Shown here piece by piece: positions 17,908 through 26,866 of a stretch of DNA of 64,000 bases (position 1 is the first letter of the stretch; every line of letters starts with the position of its first letter). The position numbers were made by a program, and so were the translations under genes. Below the pieces are notes generated by a model. The model did not search any database and had not been told where the DNA came from. It was given only the letters and a program-made list of their open reading frames with translations. The stretch is from Sphingobacterium chuzhouense (lineage in GTDB: Bacteria; Bacteroidota; Bacteroidia; Sphingobacteriales; Sphingobacteriaceae): the NCBI RefSeq assembly GCF_014692525.1, contig NZ_JACNYL010000003.1, positions 496,001 to 560,000 of the forward strand. The letters are read 5' to 3'.

Positions 17908-20900
17908 TTAAAAAGTTAAATTCAAACCCACACTATAGCTTTTCAAATTAGGATATTCATACAAATCTCCTCGGGTGATAGTCATCTCAGGATCCCACAT
18001 CTTAAAGTTGCTGATTGTCCATAAATTCTGACCACTTAAATAAACCGCCAATTTACTTCCACCCCATCTTTTTAGCCATTCATCAGGTAGGTTAAAGGTT
18101 AAAGAAATATTTTTCATTCTTAAATAAGAAGCGTCCCGCAACCAAAAGGTTGAGTTGATAAAGTTCTCGTTGGCATCCGTATAGGTTGTTAACAACGGCA
18201 ACGTCGAGTTAGGGTTACTTGGCGTCCAAGATTCACGTGCCCAATCATAAGTTACGCCCGCACCGTTATTAAACGGAAAAGCCACGTTTCCGGTAGGATA
18301 AACATCGACGTTGGCAACACCTTGAAACTGTGCTTCCAACGAAACGTTTTTATAACCGAATCTCGCACCAAAACCATACGTGTAATCTGGGATCGTACTG
18401 CCGGTGACAATTTTATCCTCATCATCAATATAGTTGTCGCCATTATGATTAGCATACTTAATATAGCCAGGTCTTAGCTTAGAACGTGTGCCATATACTG
18501 CTTGCGCGTTATCGATTTCTTCCTGTGTTTGATAGTAACCTATTGCGTCGTATAGAAAATAGGAATTGATAGAATATCCTTCTTTAATGATATGTCGACC
18601 TGAAATTACCTGTTGCCCATCAATGTCCACGACTTTGTTTTTGACATAACTAACGGAGCCATTTACACTATAGTGAAAATGTCCCTTACTATCTTGGAAA
18701 TTAGCACCCAGTTCCCATCCTCGGTTATCCACTTTTCCCAAGTTTACAGTTGGCCCTGTCAGACCGCCAACTTGACTTGGGATAGAGATAGCTCGCAAAA
18801 TATCGAACGTACGTTTATAAAAATAATCTGCTGTAATATTCAATTTATGATCCAACACGCTCATATCGACTCCAGCGTTGTAAGAAAGGGTAGATTCCCA
18901 TCGTATACTGCGATCTGTCAACGCGGTGATGGCTGCACCGCCAGCAATATTACCTCCAAAGCTATAGTTGTAACTATTGCTTAAGTTCACTACACTATTA
19001 TAGGCAAATCGACTTACCGCTTGGTTGCCTAGCTTTCCGACAGAGCCTCTGAACTTCAACATATTGATGCTGTTACTCTTGAAGAAGTTTTCCTTGCTGA
19101 TCATCCAACCAGCAGATAAAGATGGAAAAAAAGACCATTGATTGCCCGATGCGAACATAGACGAGCCGTCATATCGCAAACTACCCTCAAACATATATTT
19201 ACCTTGATAATCGTAACTTACACGTGAATATATGGATGCCAATTTATCGAGTGTAGAAGTTCCTGTTGCCTGAGCATTTGTTTGGTCTGACAGGGCATTG
19301 AGTTCATAGAGCGAATTATCATAGAATCCCCAATTATAAGCTTGGAAATTACGCCCATCATTAACTTGATATTCTTGCCCTACCATGGCATGCACCCTAT
19401 GATCGCTAAATTGTTGTTCATAATCCAGCCGATGTGACAATGTAAATTGTTTCAATAAAGAATCCCAATCCTTCACACGTGGTGCCGACGCATTGAAATT
19501 TCTAACGTCTCCCGTTTTGGGATCTACAGTATACATCTGTGGCAAAAAGTCTTTACTAAAATGGTCTACCCGCCTATATCCCATTGTATTATGGTAGGTA
19601 ATATTGAAGGGTAGCTTATACTCTAGGTTCAGATTGGTTAAGGTCTCCTGATAATCTCGATAGGTAAACCCCTGCTCCACCTGCATCCGAGGGTTCTCGA
19701 TATTATTACGTCCCGGTGTATACAACCACGTAGAGCCATAATAATTGTTACGGTGATAATCGGACATAATCGGCAAACCGCGCATGATCGTATTCATCAC
19801 GGTACCTGTGCCGTAACCGACTTCATTATATTCACGCAAGTTTCCAATAATCCCGGCATTAATTTTCAATCTGGGAGTGGCCTGTGCCGAAACTTTAACG
19901 TCAAAAGAATAGCGTTTAGCATCATCGTTATCTCTAAATACTCCTTTCTGATACATGTAACCTCCACCCACAGTAAAATTAAACTGTTCGCTACCGCCTG
20001 TTATTCTAGCGTTATGTTGTTGCAACCAACCGTTGCCCATTGTAATATCAAACCAGTTAGATGACGGATAAATAGATGGGTCCTCTGCCATGCCCGCCCT
20101 ATATTCATCAATTTGTTCCTGAGTATAGCTAATCGCTGTTTTTCCGGAATTTACTTCCGCCCTATTTCGCATTTGCATATATAGAATGGGATCATCCACA
20201 ACGTCGGGTAAGAAACTGGCCTGCTGCATTCCTCCGTGACTGCGAATATCTACTTTCGTTTTTCCTGCTTTCCCTTTTTTGGACGTAATTAAAACAACGC
20301 CATTGGACGCTCTGGAACCGTAGATGGCGGCCGATGCATCCTTTAGTACCGTAATGCTCTCGATGTCCGCGGGATCTATCTCACTCATGTTGTACTCAAT
20401 TCCGTCTAAGAGTACCAATGGATTAGCATTACTTAACGTATTTACCCCACGGATACGTATAGTTGTCGCATCGCCTCCGGGTTTAGCCCCCGCTTGATTT
20501 ATCCAGACACCACTTGTACCATACAAAGCCTGCGAAGCATGCGTAATTGTCTGTCTTTCTTTATCCTCCATTTTGACTACCGCGACCGAACCTGTTAAAT
20601 CACTCCGACGCTGCGTACCATAACCCACAACCACGACCTCGTCTAAATCAGAGAGTTGTTCTTTCAACGTGACCGCAATTTCTCTTTTTCCATTTACTGG
20701 AATTTCCTGTGAAGCGAACCCCATATAATTGAATACCAGGACACGCTGTCCATTAGGGATCTCAATCGTATAAGTCCCGTTGGTAGTGGTGGTCGTCCCT
20801 ATACTGGTGCCTTTCACCGTTATACTAACACCAGAAAGAGGTTCACCATTTTCGTTAGTCACACGCCCACTAACTTTTTGTTCCTGCAGTATTGATGCCC

Positions 20901-21288
20901 GTTCTGTTTGCAGAACAGTTTTTCTGTCCTGTGGAATACGTTTTATCGCAATAGACTTCCCCTTGATATGATATTCCAAAGGCTTTCCACGCAAAAGTAT
21001 ATTCAAAGCTTCCGATACGTTTAACTCTTTAATCGTTATTGAAACGGGAGTCAAAGCCGATAAATCTTTTTCATCATAGATAAAAGTATAACCGGATTGT
21101 TTACTGATATCGACCAGTACTCTCTTTAATTGAGCCTTTTGATGGTCGAGACTCACACGCTGTCCATGCACATTCCCCAAGGAAACCATCATAGAGGCAA
21201 AAAATATAACGACAGTCAGTTTCATAGCTAAATAAACATGTGACGGTATTCGATATTTGAATTGATTTCGATGTTTAATGATGTTCAT
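17908..21288 (-). CDS. SusC/RagA family TonB-dependent transporter with STN signalling domain (locus 1)
   Basis: A 1,126-residue outer-membrane transporter. After the signal (ending about residue 43) comes an STN domain (QLKRVLVDISKQSGYTFIYDE to about residue 120). A carboxypeptidase-regulatory-like domain follows (VSGRVTNENGEPLSG to about 225), then the SusC signature LDEVVVVGYGTQRRSDLTG, the plug and the beta-barrel. The STN domain is the part that contacts a FecR anti-sigma factor. With fecI and fecR directly upstream, the transporter should act as a signal transducer that induces its own operon on ligand binding. Substrate unknown. Confidence 0.96.
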   Translation of the reverse strand: MNIIKHRNQFKYRIPSHVYLAMKLTVVIFFASMMVSLGNVHGQRVSLDHQKAQLKRVLVDISKQSGYTFIYDEKDLSALTPVSITIKELNVSEALNILLRGKPLEYHIKGKSIAIKRIPQDRKTVLQTERASILQEQKVSGRVTNENGEPLSGVSITVKGTSIGTTTTTNGTYTIEIPNGQRVLVFNYMGFASQEIPVNGKREIAVTLKEQLSDLDEVVVVGYGTQRRSDLTGSVAVVKMEDKERQTITHASQALYGTSGVWINQAGAKPGGDATTIRIRGVNTLSNANPLVLLDGIEYNMSEIDPADIESITVLKDASAAIYGSRASNGVVLITSKKGKAGKTKVDIRSHGGMQQASFLPDVVDDPILYMQMRNRAEVNSGKTAISYTQEQIDEYRAGMAEDPSIYPSSNWFDITMGNGWLQQHNARITGGSEQFNFTVGGGYMYQKGVFRDNDDAKRYSFDVKVSAQATPRLKINAGIIGNLREYNEVGYGTGTVMNTIMRGLPIMSDYHRNNYYGSTWLYTPGRNNIENPRMQVEQGFTYRDYQETLTNLNLEYKLPFNITYHNTMGYRRVDHFSKDFLPQMYTVDPKTGDVRNFNASAPRVKDWDSLLKQFTLSHRLDYEQQFSDHRVHAMVGQEYQVNDGRNFQAYNWGFYDNSLYELNALSDQTNAQATGTSTLDKLASIYSRVSYDYQGKYMFEGSLRYDGSSMFASGNQWSFFPSLSAGWMISKENFFKSNSINMLKFRGSVGKLGNQAVSRFAYNSVVNLSNSYNYSFGGNIAGGAAITALTDRSIRWESTLSYNAGVDMSVLDHKLNITADYFYKRTFDILRAISIPSQVGGLTGPTVNLGKVDNRGWELGANFQDSKGHFHYSVNGSVSYVKNKVVDIDGQQVISGRHIIKEGYSINSYFLYDAIGYYQTQEEIDNAQAVYGTRSKLRPGYIKYANHNGDNYIDDEDKIVTGSTIPDYTYGFGARFGYKNVSLEAQFQGVANVDVYPTGNVAFPFNNGAGVTYDWARESWTPSNPNSTLPLLTTYTDANENFINSTFWLRDASYLRMKNISLTFNLPDEWLKRWGGSKLAVYLSGQNLWTISNFKMWDPEMTITRGDLYEYPNLKSYSVGLNLTF

Positions 21289-21432
21289 TTTTTATTCATG
21301 AACAATACTTCCTTAATAAACAAACGGCACTCCAAAGCATGTTGTTTCCATTCGAGATAATCATTAAGTTTGTATTGTTGGTACATAACTTTGTTAGCTA
21401 ACACTATTTCTAAAGTTATCCGACATATTTAA

Positions 21433-21461
21433 CTGTTGGGATGTTACGAGCATCTCAACAG
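21433..21461. other. Hairpin between fecR and susC
   Basis: CTGTTGGGATG / CATCTCAACAG form an 11-bp stem with one non-Watson-Crick pair and a 7-base loop in the 202-bp gap between fecR and susC. No T tract follows on either strand, so it may attenuate or stabilise RNA rather than terminate. Confidence 0.4.
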
Positions 21462-21490
21462 TCCTTTGCGGATAACTGCATACATTACTC

Positions 21491-22603
21491 TTATTTCTTT
21501 GCCGTTACCCTCCTTCCTTCTATTATAAATTTGACACCTGTTTTCAGTTCGATAGCCTGCAATACTTCCGATAACTTGGCGTCTCTCGGAATAATAGCGG
21601 ACAAACGTTTCTTGCCATGAGGCTTCATATTCACTTCAACATCATACCAGCGTTCGATCTTTCGAGCGTACAGTTCCAACGGCTCATCATTCACAATATA
21701 CAATCCATCTTTCCAGGATGATATTTCTTCTGTATCCACTCTTTTCACCTCTATAGCCTTATTATCCCTCACTACTGCTTGTTGCCCCGTATGAAGTTCT
21801 ACTTGATTTCCAAATTTGTTGTGCTGCAATCGAATAGTTCCTTCCACTAAAGTCGTTAAAGTCTGCCCTCTATCGCCATAGGCATCAATATTAAAGCTTG
21901 TACCCAGCACCTCTATACGTTGTTCACCACTTAAAACGATAAATGGTTTCTGAGCATCGTGAACAACTTCCAGATATACTTCCCCTGAAGTCTCTATCTG
22001 ACGTTCAGCACCTGTGAACACAGTGGGATATCGAATGGATGAGAACGCATTAAGCCAAGCCTTCGTTCCATCTGGTAACGTTATTTGATACTGACCAGCG
22101 ACGGGTGTGCGCAATGTCGCCATTTGTACTTTTTCTACTTCTTTTAGCGGCGTGCCATCAGCATAGACAATCGCATTCCCATCATTAATAAGCCCTTCCT
22201 GATGACTATTTAATTCAATTTCATCTTGGTCGTCAAAAGATAGGGTTGCACGGTTTGTCCCAGGCATGAAGTCCTGTTCGACAGCAACGACTGGCGTGTT
22301 TAGTAACTGTTCTTCCGATATCTTTTTACTCCATAAGATCAAACCAGCTATCAGCACCACGAAAACTATAGCTGCGACGGCACGAATGTATGTTTTGAAA
22401 GCTGTTTTTTGTTTAGGTATAGTTAATAAACGATTTTGTAGCGCATACAAATCTTCCTTCACTTCTTTGCTTGTCAACTCGTTCACACTATTATCAATTG
22501 ACAAATACCAATCTTCAACCCAAGCTTTTTCTTCTTCGGTACAATTTCCTTCCAGATACTTCCTCAAAAGAGTTCTTACTTTTATATGATGTTGGTCAGC
22601 CAT
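21491..22603 (-). CDS. FecR family anti-sigma factor
   Basis: A 370-residue inner-membrane anti-sigma regulator. The cytoplasmic N-terminus (about 1-65) contains the sigma-binding helices (LLRKYLEGNCTEEEKAWVEDWY). One transmembrane helix lies near residues 68-86. The periplasmic FecR domain includes LPDGTKAWLNAFSSIRYP and GEVYLEVVHDAQKPFIV. A C-terminal DUF4974-like domain (about 295-370) follows, the part expected to touch the STN domain of SusC. It lies 59 bp after the sigma factor gene and controls it. Confidence 0.95.
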   Translation of the reverse strand: MADQHHIKVRTLLRKYLEGNCTEEEKAWVEDWYLSIDNSVNELTSKEVKEDLYALQNRLLTIPKQKTAFKTYIRAVAAIVFVVLIAGLILWSKKISEEQLLNTPVVAVEQDFMPGTNRATLSFDDQDEIELNSHQEGLINDGNAIVYADGTPLKEVEKVQMATLRTPVAGQYQITLPDGTKAWLNAFSSIRYPTVFTGAERQIETSGEVYLEVVHDAQKPFIVLSGEQRIEVLGTSFNIDAYGDRGQTLTTLVEGTIRLQHNKFGNQVELHTGQQAVVRDNKAIEVKRVDTEEISSWKDGLYIVNDEPLELYARKIERWYDVEVNMKPHGKKRLSAIIPRDAKLSEVLQAIELKTGVKFIIEGRRVTAKK

Positions 22604-22662
22604 GATACTTTTCGTTATTTACTGTATAAGACGGATGAAAAGCATCGAGGGGGGTGTCGATT

Positions 22663-23259
22663 TTAAAGAAACTTGCAATATATGAGGAACAGTATCCACG
22701 GAAATGATCCCAGTTTCATGCGTAAGGCGCGCAATGCATCTTTGATATAGCTACGTACACTCTGCTCCGAAAGATTAAGTCTTTGGGAGATTTCTTTATG
22801 ACTGAGGTATTGTTTGCGGCTCAATTCAAAAATTTCACGTATCCGGGGCGGAAGTTGCAAAAGTACATTTTCAATCTGTTCCTCGAGCATTTTTTCCCGT
22901 ACACGATGATCTGTGGCTTCATATTGGCTCTCCATTCTCTGGGTTAAAGATTCCAGATAATTAGCCTTCGATTGTTCTTTCGAAATATAATCCAAGATTC
23001 TATTCCGTACACTAGCATATAAATAAGACGATAACTTCCCAGTAATCGTCAATGATTCTCTCTTCTGCCATATACCTGCAAAAAGATCATGCACAATGTC
23101 TTTTGCTGTTTCCCGATCTCGTAATTTGTTATAAGCATGTAGATATAGAACACCATAATATTGATTGTAAATCTGCCGAAACGCCGATTCATCCCCTTTC
23201 TGCAACTCGTGCAGCAGTGTTTTTTCTTCGTTTAAAACATATAGTTTATCTATGGTCAT
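22663..23259 (-). CDS. ECF RNA polymerase sigma factor, FecI-like
   Basis: A 198-residue sigma factor of the Bacteroidota RpoE/FecI family. Region 2 reads FRQIYNQYYGVLYLHAYNKLRDRETAKDIVHDLF, and region 4 contains LPPRIREIFELSRKQYLSHKEISQRLNLSEQSVRSYIKDALRALR. It directs transcription of the downstream fecR/susCD genes when released by FecR. A perfect -7 box is 33 bp upstream. Confidence 0.95.
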   Translation of the reverse strand: MTIDKLYVLNEEKTLLHELQKGDESAFRQIYNQYYGVLYLHAYNKLRDRETAKDIVHDLFAGIWQKRESLTITGKLSSYLYASVRNRILDYISKEQSKANYLESLTQRMESQYEATDHRVREKMLEEQIENVLLQLPPRIREIFELSRKQYLSHKEISQRLNLSEQSVRSYIKDALRALRMKLGSFPWILFLIYCKFL

Positions 23260-23292
23260 TCACACAATGATAACAAAATATTACAATATGAA

Positions 23293-23300
23293 CAAAGCTA
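23293..23300 (-). promoter_or_regulatory. Putative -7 promoter box for the ECF sigma factor gene
   Basis: On the minus strand TAGCTTTG matches TAnnTTTG exactly, about 33 bases before the ATG at 23259. This is a housekeeping-type promoter, as expected for a regulator that must be present before induction. Confidence 0.5.
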
Positions 23301-23333
23301 GGGTTTATATATTAATAGCATATTAAGAAATTA

Positions 23334-23381
23334 TGAATCAAAAAAAGAGAGCATAGGTCTATGCTCTCTTTTTTTGATTCA
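23334..23381. terminator. Long perfect inverted repeat, terminator of the XRE regulator gene
   Basis: A 23-bp perfect stem, TGAATCAAAAAAAGAGAGCATAG paired with its complement, has a 2-base gap. Internal A7/T7 tracts make it functional on either strand. It starts nine bases after the stop codon of the regulator gene and insulates the sigma factor promoter. Confidence 0.88.
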
Positions 23382-23390
23382 AATACTAAA

Positions 23391-23720
23391 TTATTTTTTA
23401 TGAAGCTGTTCGTAGAGCTCGATCACTTTCTTTTGTAATTCTATCACCTCAACTTCCCGAGCTTGTAATTTATTATTCAGCTCATCAATTTCGTCTTGTA
23501 CTTGTCTTTCTTCTTCCGAATCGGATGTAGACAATAACTGAACCAATGACATACCAAATAGTTTAGAAATCTGGTTCAATCTGGATAAGTTCACATCGGT
23601 AATCCCCGTTTCAATCTTCGAAAAGGCTGGGATTGAAATGTCTAAACGTTTTGCCACGTCTTCTTGACTCCAGCCTTTTTGATGTCTTAACAGACGAATT
23701 TTCTTTCCTAGTGCATTCAT
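23391..23720 (-). CDS. XRE family helix-turn-helix regulator with C-terminal coiled coil
   Basis: A 109-residue DNA-binding protein. Residues 6-62 form a Cro/C1-type HTH (IRLLRHQKGWSQEDVAKRLDISIPAFSKIETGITD). Residues 70-109 are rich in Glu, Lys, Leu and Val with heptad spacing (LNNKLQAREVEVIELQKKV), indicating a dimerising coiled coil. It has its own -7 box and terminator, so it is monocistronic. The inverted repeat TATCT-N9-AGATA at 23734-23752, between promoter and start, could be an autoregulatory operator. Targets unknown. Confidence 0.9.
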   Translation of the reverse strand: MNALGKKIRLLRHQKGWSQEDVAKRLDISIPAFSKIETGITDVNLSRLNQISKLFGMSLVQLLSTSDSEEERQVQDEIDELNNKLQAREVEVIELQKKVIELYEQLHKK

Positions 23721-23733
23721 TTTGGGTAATTGC

Positions 23734-23752
23734 TATCTTATTCTGTTAGATA
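23734..23752. promoter_or_regulatory. Candidate autoregulatory operator of the XRE gene
   Basis: TATCT-N9-AGATA is a symmetric 19-bp sequence between the predicted promoter and the start codon of the XRE regulator gene. Confidence 0.35.
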
Positions 23753-23766
23753 ATTCTCTCTTCTTT

Positions 23767-23774
23767 CAAAAGTA
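23767..23774 (-). promoter_or_regulatory. Putative -7 promoter box for the XRE regulator gene
   Basis: On the minus strand TACTTTTG matches TAnnTTTG exactly, about 46 bases before the ATG at 23720. Confidence 0.45.
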
Positions 23775-23812
23775 ATAAAAAGATACTAAAGAGACTGCAT
23801 TTTACAGAATAA

Positions 23813-25183
23813 TTAATAATTTTTAAGGAATTTATCTGCAAAACTGACAATATCCATACTATTATGATGAGGCGAAACCATAAATAAAAGATTGAAACCT
23901 AACGATTTAAATTTATCTAAATAAACCTCTAAGGAAGGAATATCCGTCAAGAATGTAAAATTTTTATGATTAAAAACTTGCTGAATTTCGGACGATAAAT
24001 TACTTATTAATATATTTTTCTCCTTTATGGCGTCTTTGTTGATCAAAACCACAGCATAATCGGATTCATCCATGGACTCTCGATAAGTATCCAAAAAACT
24101 CCGATTTATAACATCATAGGGATTCAATTCAATGATAGCTACAAGCCCTTGGCTTGGGAATTGCTCCTTAACCGCATGGATACTCGTCCTGAGCTTATAC
24201 GGCGAATGAAGAAAGTCTTGATATACCACACTTTCATTGTCGCTAGCTACGAACTCTAAATAGCGGATAGAGCTTCTAAAATCTTTGATCGCTTCATAGA
24301 AATCAACCCGCTTTACGCCTAACCACTCACAGACTGTATATGCCCCGGCTATATTTGATAGGTTCAATTTCCCAAACACTTGCAAAGGAATACGCTCTTC
24401 TCCTAGATGGAGATATGTCACACCTTTGTTAATGGAATATTCAGGTAGTTTATAACCGTGTCGGTTAATATTGCAGTCCGAAGTTGCCTCTACTATCTCT
24501 ACCAAATTTTGATTATCCTTGTTGTAAATTAACGTACCTTTTGGCACGATAGTATCAATAAATGTCTCAAATTGCTTAAAATACTCTTCCTGTGCCATAT
24601 TTGCCCTACTCTCATTCCACTCCACCCCACTGATTAAAGCTATGTTAGGGTTAAAAAGATGAAATTTTGAACGGTGATCTATTGGAGATGCGTAATATTC
24701 ATCTCCTTCTAATAGAATGATCTTGTTATGGGTGGTTAATTTCACTAGCGAATCGAAGCCCTCCAATTGTGCGCCGACAAGATAATCAAAATCCCGTCCC
24801 AGTTTCTTGAGCACGTGCATAACCATACTCATGATAGTCGTCTTACCATACGTTCCGGCAATAACTACCCGAGTTTTATCCATGCTTTGTTCATAGATAA
24901 ATTCAGGAAAAGAGTAAATCTTAATATTTAGCTCTTGCGCACGAAGCAACTCAGGATTCTCACTTTCCGCGTGCATGCCCAAAATTACGGCGTCGATATC
25001 CTCTGTTATCTTCTCTGGAAACCAACCCATCGTTTTAGGTAAAAGCCCCGCATTTTTCAATCTGGACTTTGATGGCTCAACAACTTGATCATCAGATCCA
25101 CTCACTTGATGTCCCTGCTCGGCCAATGAAATGGCTAAGTTGTGCATCACCGCACCGCCAATTGCTATAAAATGAACTCGCAT
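23813..25183 (-). CDS. mpl: UDP-N-acetylmuramate:L-alanyl-gamma-D-glutamyl-meso-DAP ligase (Mpl-like Mur ligase)
   Basis: A 456-residue Mur ligase of the Mpl branch. It re-attaches recycled murein tripeptide to UDP-MurNAc in the cytoplasm. The N-terminal UDP-binding motif is HFIAIGGAVMHNLAISL. The P-loop is GTYGKTT near residue 110, and the Mpl-typical LLEGDEYYASPIDHRSKF and LISGVEWN follow. It is last in an apparent operon GlmU-like - tpiA - prmA - mpl, after a 61-bp gap. MurC is the main alternative, but the DEYYASP motif and Ala-Val in the N-terminal loop favour Mpl. Confidence 0.87.
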   Translation of the reverse strand: MRVHFIAIGGAVMHNLAISLAEQGHQVSGSDDQVVEPSKSRLKNAGLLPKTMGWFPEKITEDIDAVILGMHAESENPELLRAQELNIKIYSFPEFIYEQSMDKTRVVIAGTYGKTTIMSMVMHVLKKLGRDFDYLVGAQLEGFDSLVKLTTHNKIILLEGDEYYASPIDHRSKFHLFNPNIALISGVEWNESRANMAQEEYFKQFETFIDTIVPKGTLIYNKDNQNLVEIVEATSDCNINRHGYKLPEYSINKGVTYLHLGEERIPLQVFGKLNLSNIAGAYTVCEWLGVKRVDFYEAIKDFRSSIRYLEFVASDNESVVYQDFLHSPYKLRTSIHAVKEQFPSQGLVAIIELNPYDVINRSFLDTYRESMDESDYAVVLINKDAIKEKNILISNLSSEIQQVFNHKNFTFLTDIPSLEVYLDKFKSLGFNLLFMVSPHHNSMDIVSFADKFLKNY

Positions 25184-25244
25184 ACTTCTTAAAAATAAAA
25201 AGTCAAAATCCCACCCATCGGTTTAGGCATTCTCGTCTGTGCAA

Positions 25245-26084
25245 TCATTTCCTAACAAACTTCGCTGCACACCATCTATCCTGCATTTTTTTATGCTGAT
25301 AGTCAAATCCAACAGATTGTGCTCTTTCTATCAGCATTTCCAGATCTTCCCCATCATAGAAACCGCTAATATACAATTCTCCACCAGACTTCGTGCTTAA
25401 ACTATATTGCTCCAGTTGTTCCATTAAGATATTACGGTTGATATTGGCAAGAATAACATCAAACACCTTACCTTTCATACGTTCCTCCGATCCTAACTCA
25501 GCATCAATAGATCCGATATTATTCCGTATTTTATTCTCGTTTACACTATCTACACAAACTTCATCATAGTCTACTGCCAGAGCGTGTTTTGCTCCACGCA
25601 TGACAGCCAATATAGCAAGAATCCCCGTACCGCATCCCATATCTAACACTTCCTTACCTTTGAAGTCATTCTCTAAAATATAGGAAAGCATCATCGATGT
25701 AGTTTGATGATGCCCAGTTCCAAATGACATTTTAGGATCGATAATAATCTCGTAAGGCATACTGGGTTTCGGTTCATGAAAGGTCGCCCGTACATAACAT
25801 CTATCATCCACCGTAATCGGCTGAAAGTTACTTTCCCATAGCTCATTCCAATTCTGATCTTCTATTTCTTGGATCATATAACTGATATCAAAGCCTTCCG
25901 TTTCGCGTAATAACAACGTCTCTAATGCCTGTAAATCCAAGTTGGCCGTCGGAATGTAAGCTATAAACCCTTGCTCTACATATTCGAAGGTGTCATAGCC
26001 AACCGCTCCTAGTGAATCAATCAGCAGGTCTCTCTGCCAATCTTCCATAGTTGGAGAAGTAAACGTAACCGAAGAATACTTCAT
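25245..26084 (-). CDS. prmA: Ribosomal protein L11 methyltransferase
   Basis: A 279-residue SAM-dependent methyltransferase that trimethylates ribosomal protein L11. An N-terminal substrate-recognition domain (about 1-100) is linked to a Rossmann methyltransferase. The latter has FGTGHHQTTSMML, the SAM-binding VLDMGCGTGILAI and the NPPY-equivalent LANINRNIL. The start codon overlaps the tpiA stop by one base (TAATG), showing translational coupling. Confidence 0.95.
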   Translation of the reverse strand: MKYSSVTFTSPTMEDWQRDLLIDSLGAVGYDTFEYVEQGFIAYIPTANLDLQALETLLLRETEGFDISYMIQEIEDQNWNELWESNFQPITVDDRCYVRATFHEPKPSMPYEIIIDPKMSFGTGHHQTTSMMLSYILENDFKGKEVLDMGCGTGILAILAVMRGAKHALAVDYDEVCVDSVNENKIRNNIGSIDAELGSEERMKGKVFDVILANINRNILMEQLEQYSLSTKSGGELYISGFYDGEDLEMLIERAQSVGFDYQHKKMQDRWCAAKFVRK

Positions 26085-26854
26085 TATTTCGTATTAAAAA
26101 CCTTTACAATTTCTAAGAAGTCGCGTGATTTCAAGGATGCTCCCCCGATCAATCCACCATCGATATCCTTTTGTGAAAACAATTCATTTGCATTTGCGGG
26201 ATTACAACTTCCTCCGTATAGGATGGTCGTTTCATCTGCAATTTTCTGCGTATAATGATTAGCAACCGTTTCACGTATAAAAGCGTGTACCTCTTGGGCT
26301 TGCTCGGGAGAAGCAGTTAACCCAGTTCCAATAGCCCATACCGGTTCGTATGCCAACACTACTTTTTCAAAATCTTCACTAGATAAGTGGAACACGCCCT
26401 TTTCCAGTTGTGTTTTAATAACATCGAAAACCTGTCCTCCCTCGCGTTCATCTTTCGTTTCTCCAATACAGAAAATAGGTTTTAAACCATTAGCTAGCGC
26501 AGCATCTACTTTTTGTGCTAATAAAGCGTCTGTTTCACCGAAATACGCTCTACGCTCTGAGTGACCTAAGATAACATAATCTGCACCTGTAGATTTTACC
26601 TGCGCTCCGGATATTTCACCGGTATATGCTCCGGATTCAGCCTGGTGGATATTCTGAGCTCCGACAGCAACGTTGCTTACTGGTTCCGCTAACTTTGCAA
26701 TGCTGTGCAAATGGATAGCGGGACTACATACTATGACTTCTTGATCGCCCACTACCTCATCTTTCACCATGTTAACAATTTCCGAGAACAAGCTTACACC
26801 TTTCTCGTAATCCAAATTCATCTTCCAGTTTCCTGCTACAATGTTTTTTCTCAT
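26084..26854 (-). CDS. tpiA: Triosephosphate isomerase
   Basis: A 256-residue glycolytic enzyme interconverting dihydroxyacetone phosphate and glyceraldehyde 3-phosphate. The N-terminal catalytic lysine is in GNWKMN, the histidine in [13 protein letters not shown], the glutamate in [11 protein letters not shown], and the phosphate-binding loop in [10 protein letters not shown] and GGLIGGASL. It is second in the operon, 12 bp after the GlmU-like gene. Confidence 0.97.
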   Translation of the reverse strand: MRKNIVAGNWKMNLDYEKGVSLFSEIVNMVKDEVVGDQEVIVCSPAIHLHSIAKLAEPVSNVAVGAQNIHQAESGAYTGEISGAQVKSTGADYVILGHSERRAYFGETDALLAQKVDAALANGLKPIFCIGETKDEREGGQVFDVIKTQLEKGVFHLSSEDFEKVVLAYEPVWAIGTGLTASPEQAQEVHAFIRETVANHYTQKIADETTILYGGSCNPANANELFSQKDIDGGLIGGASLKSRDFLEIVKVFNTK

Positions 26855-26866
26855 CGTTTTTTATTG

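Noticed and set aside
18613..18984. 123-residue frame opposite susC of locus 1
   Set aside because: Antisense shadow of the barrel region of a large, clearly conserved gene.
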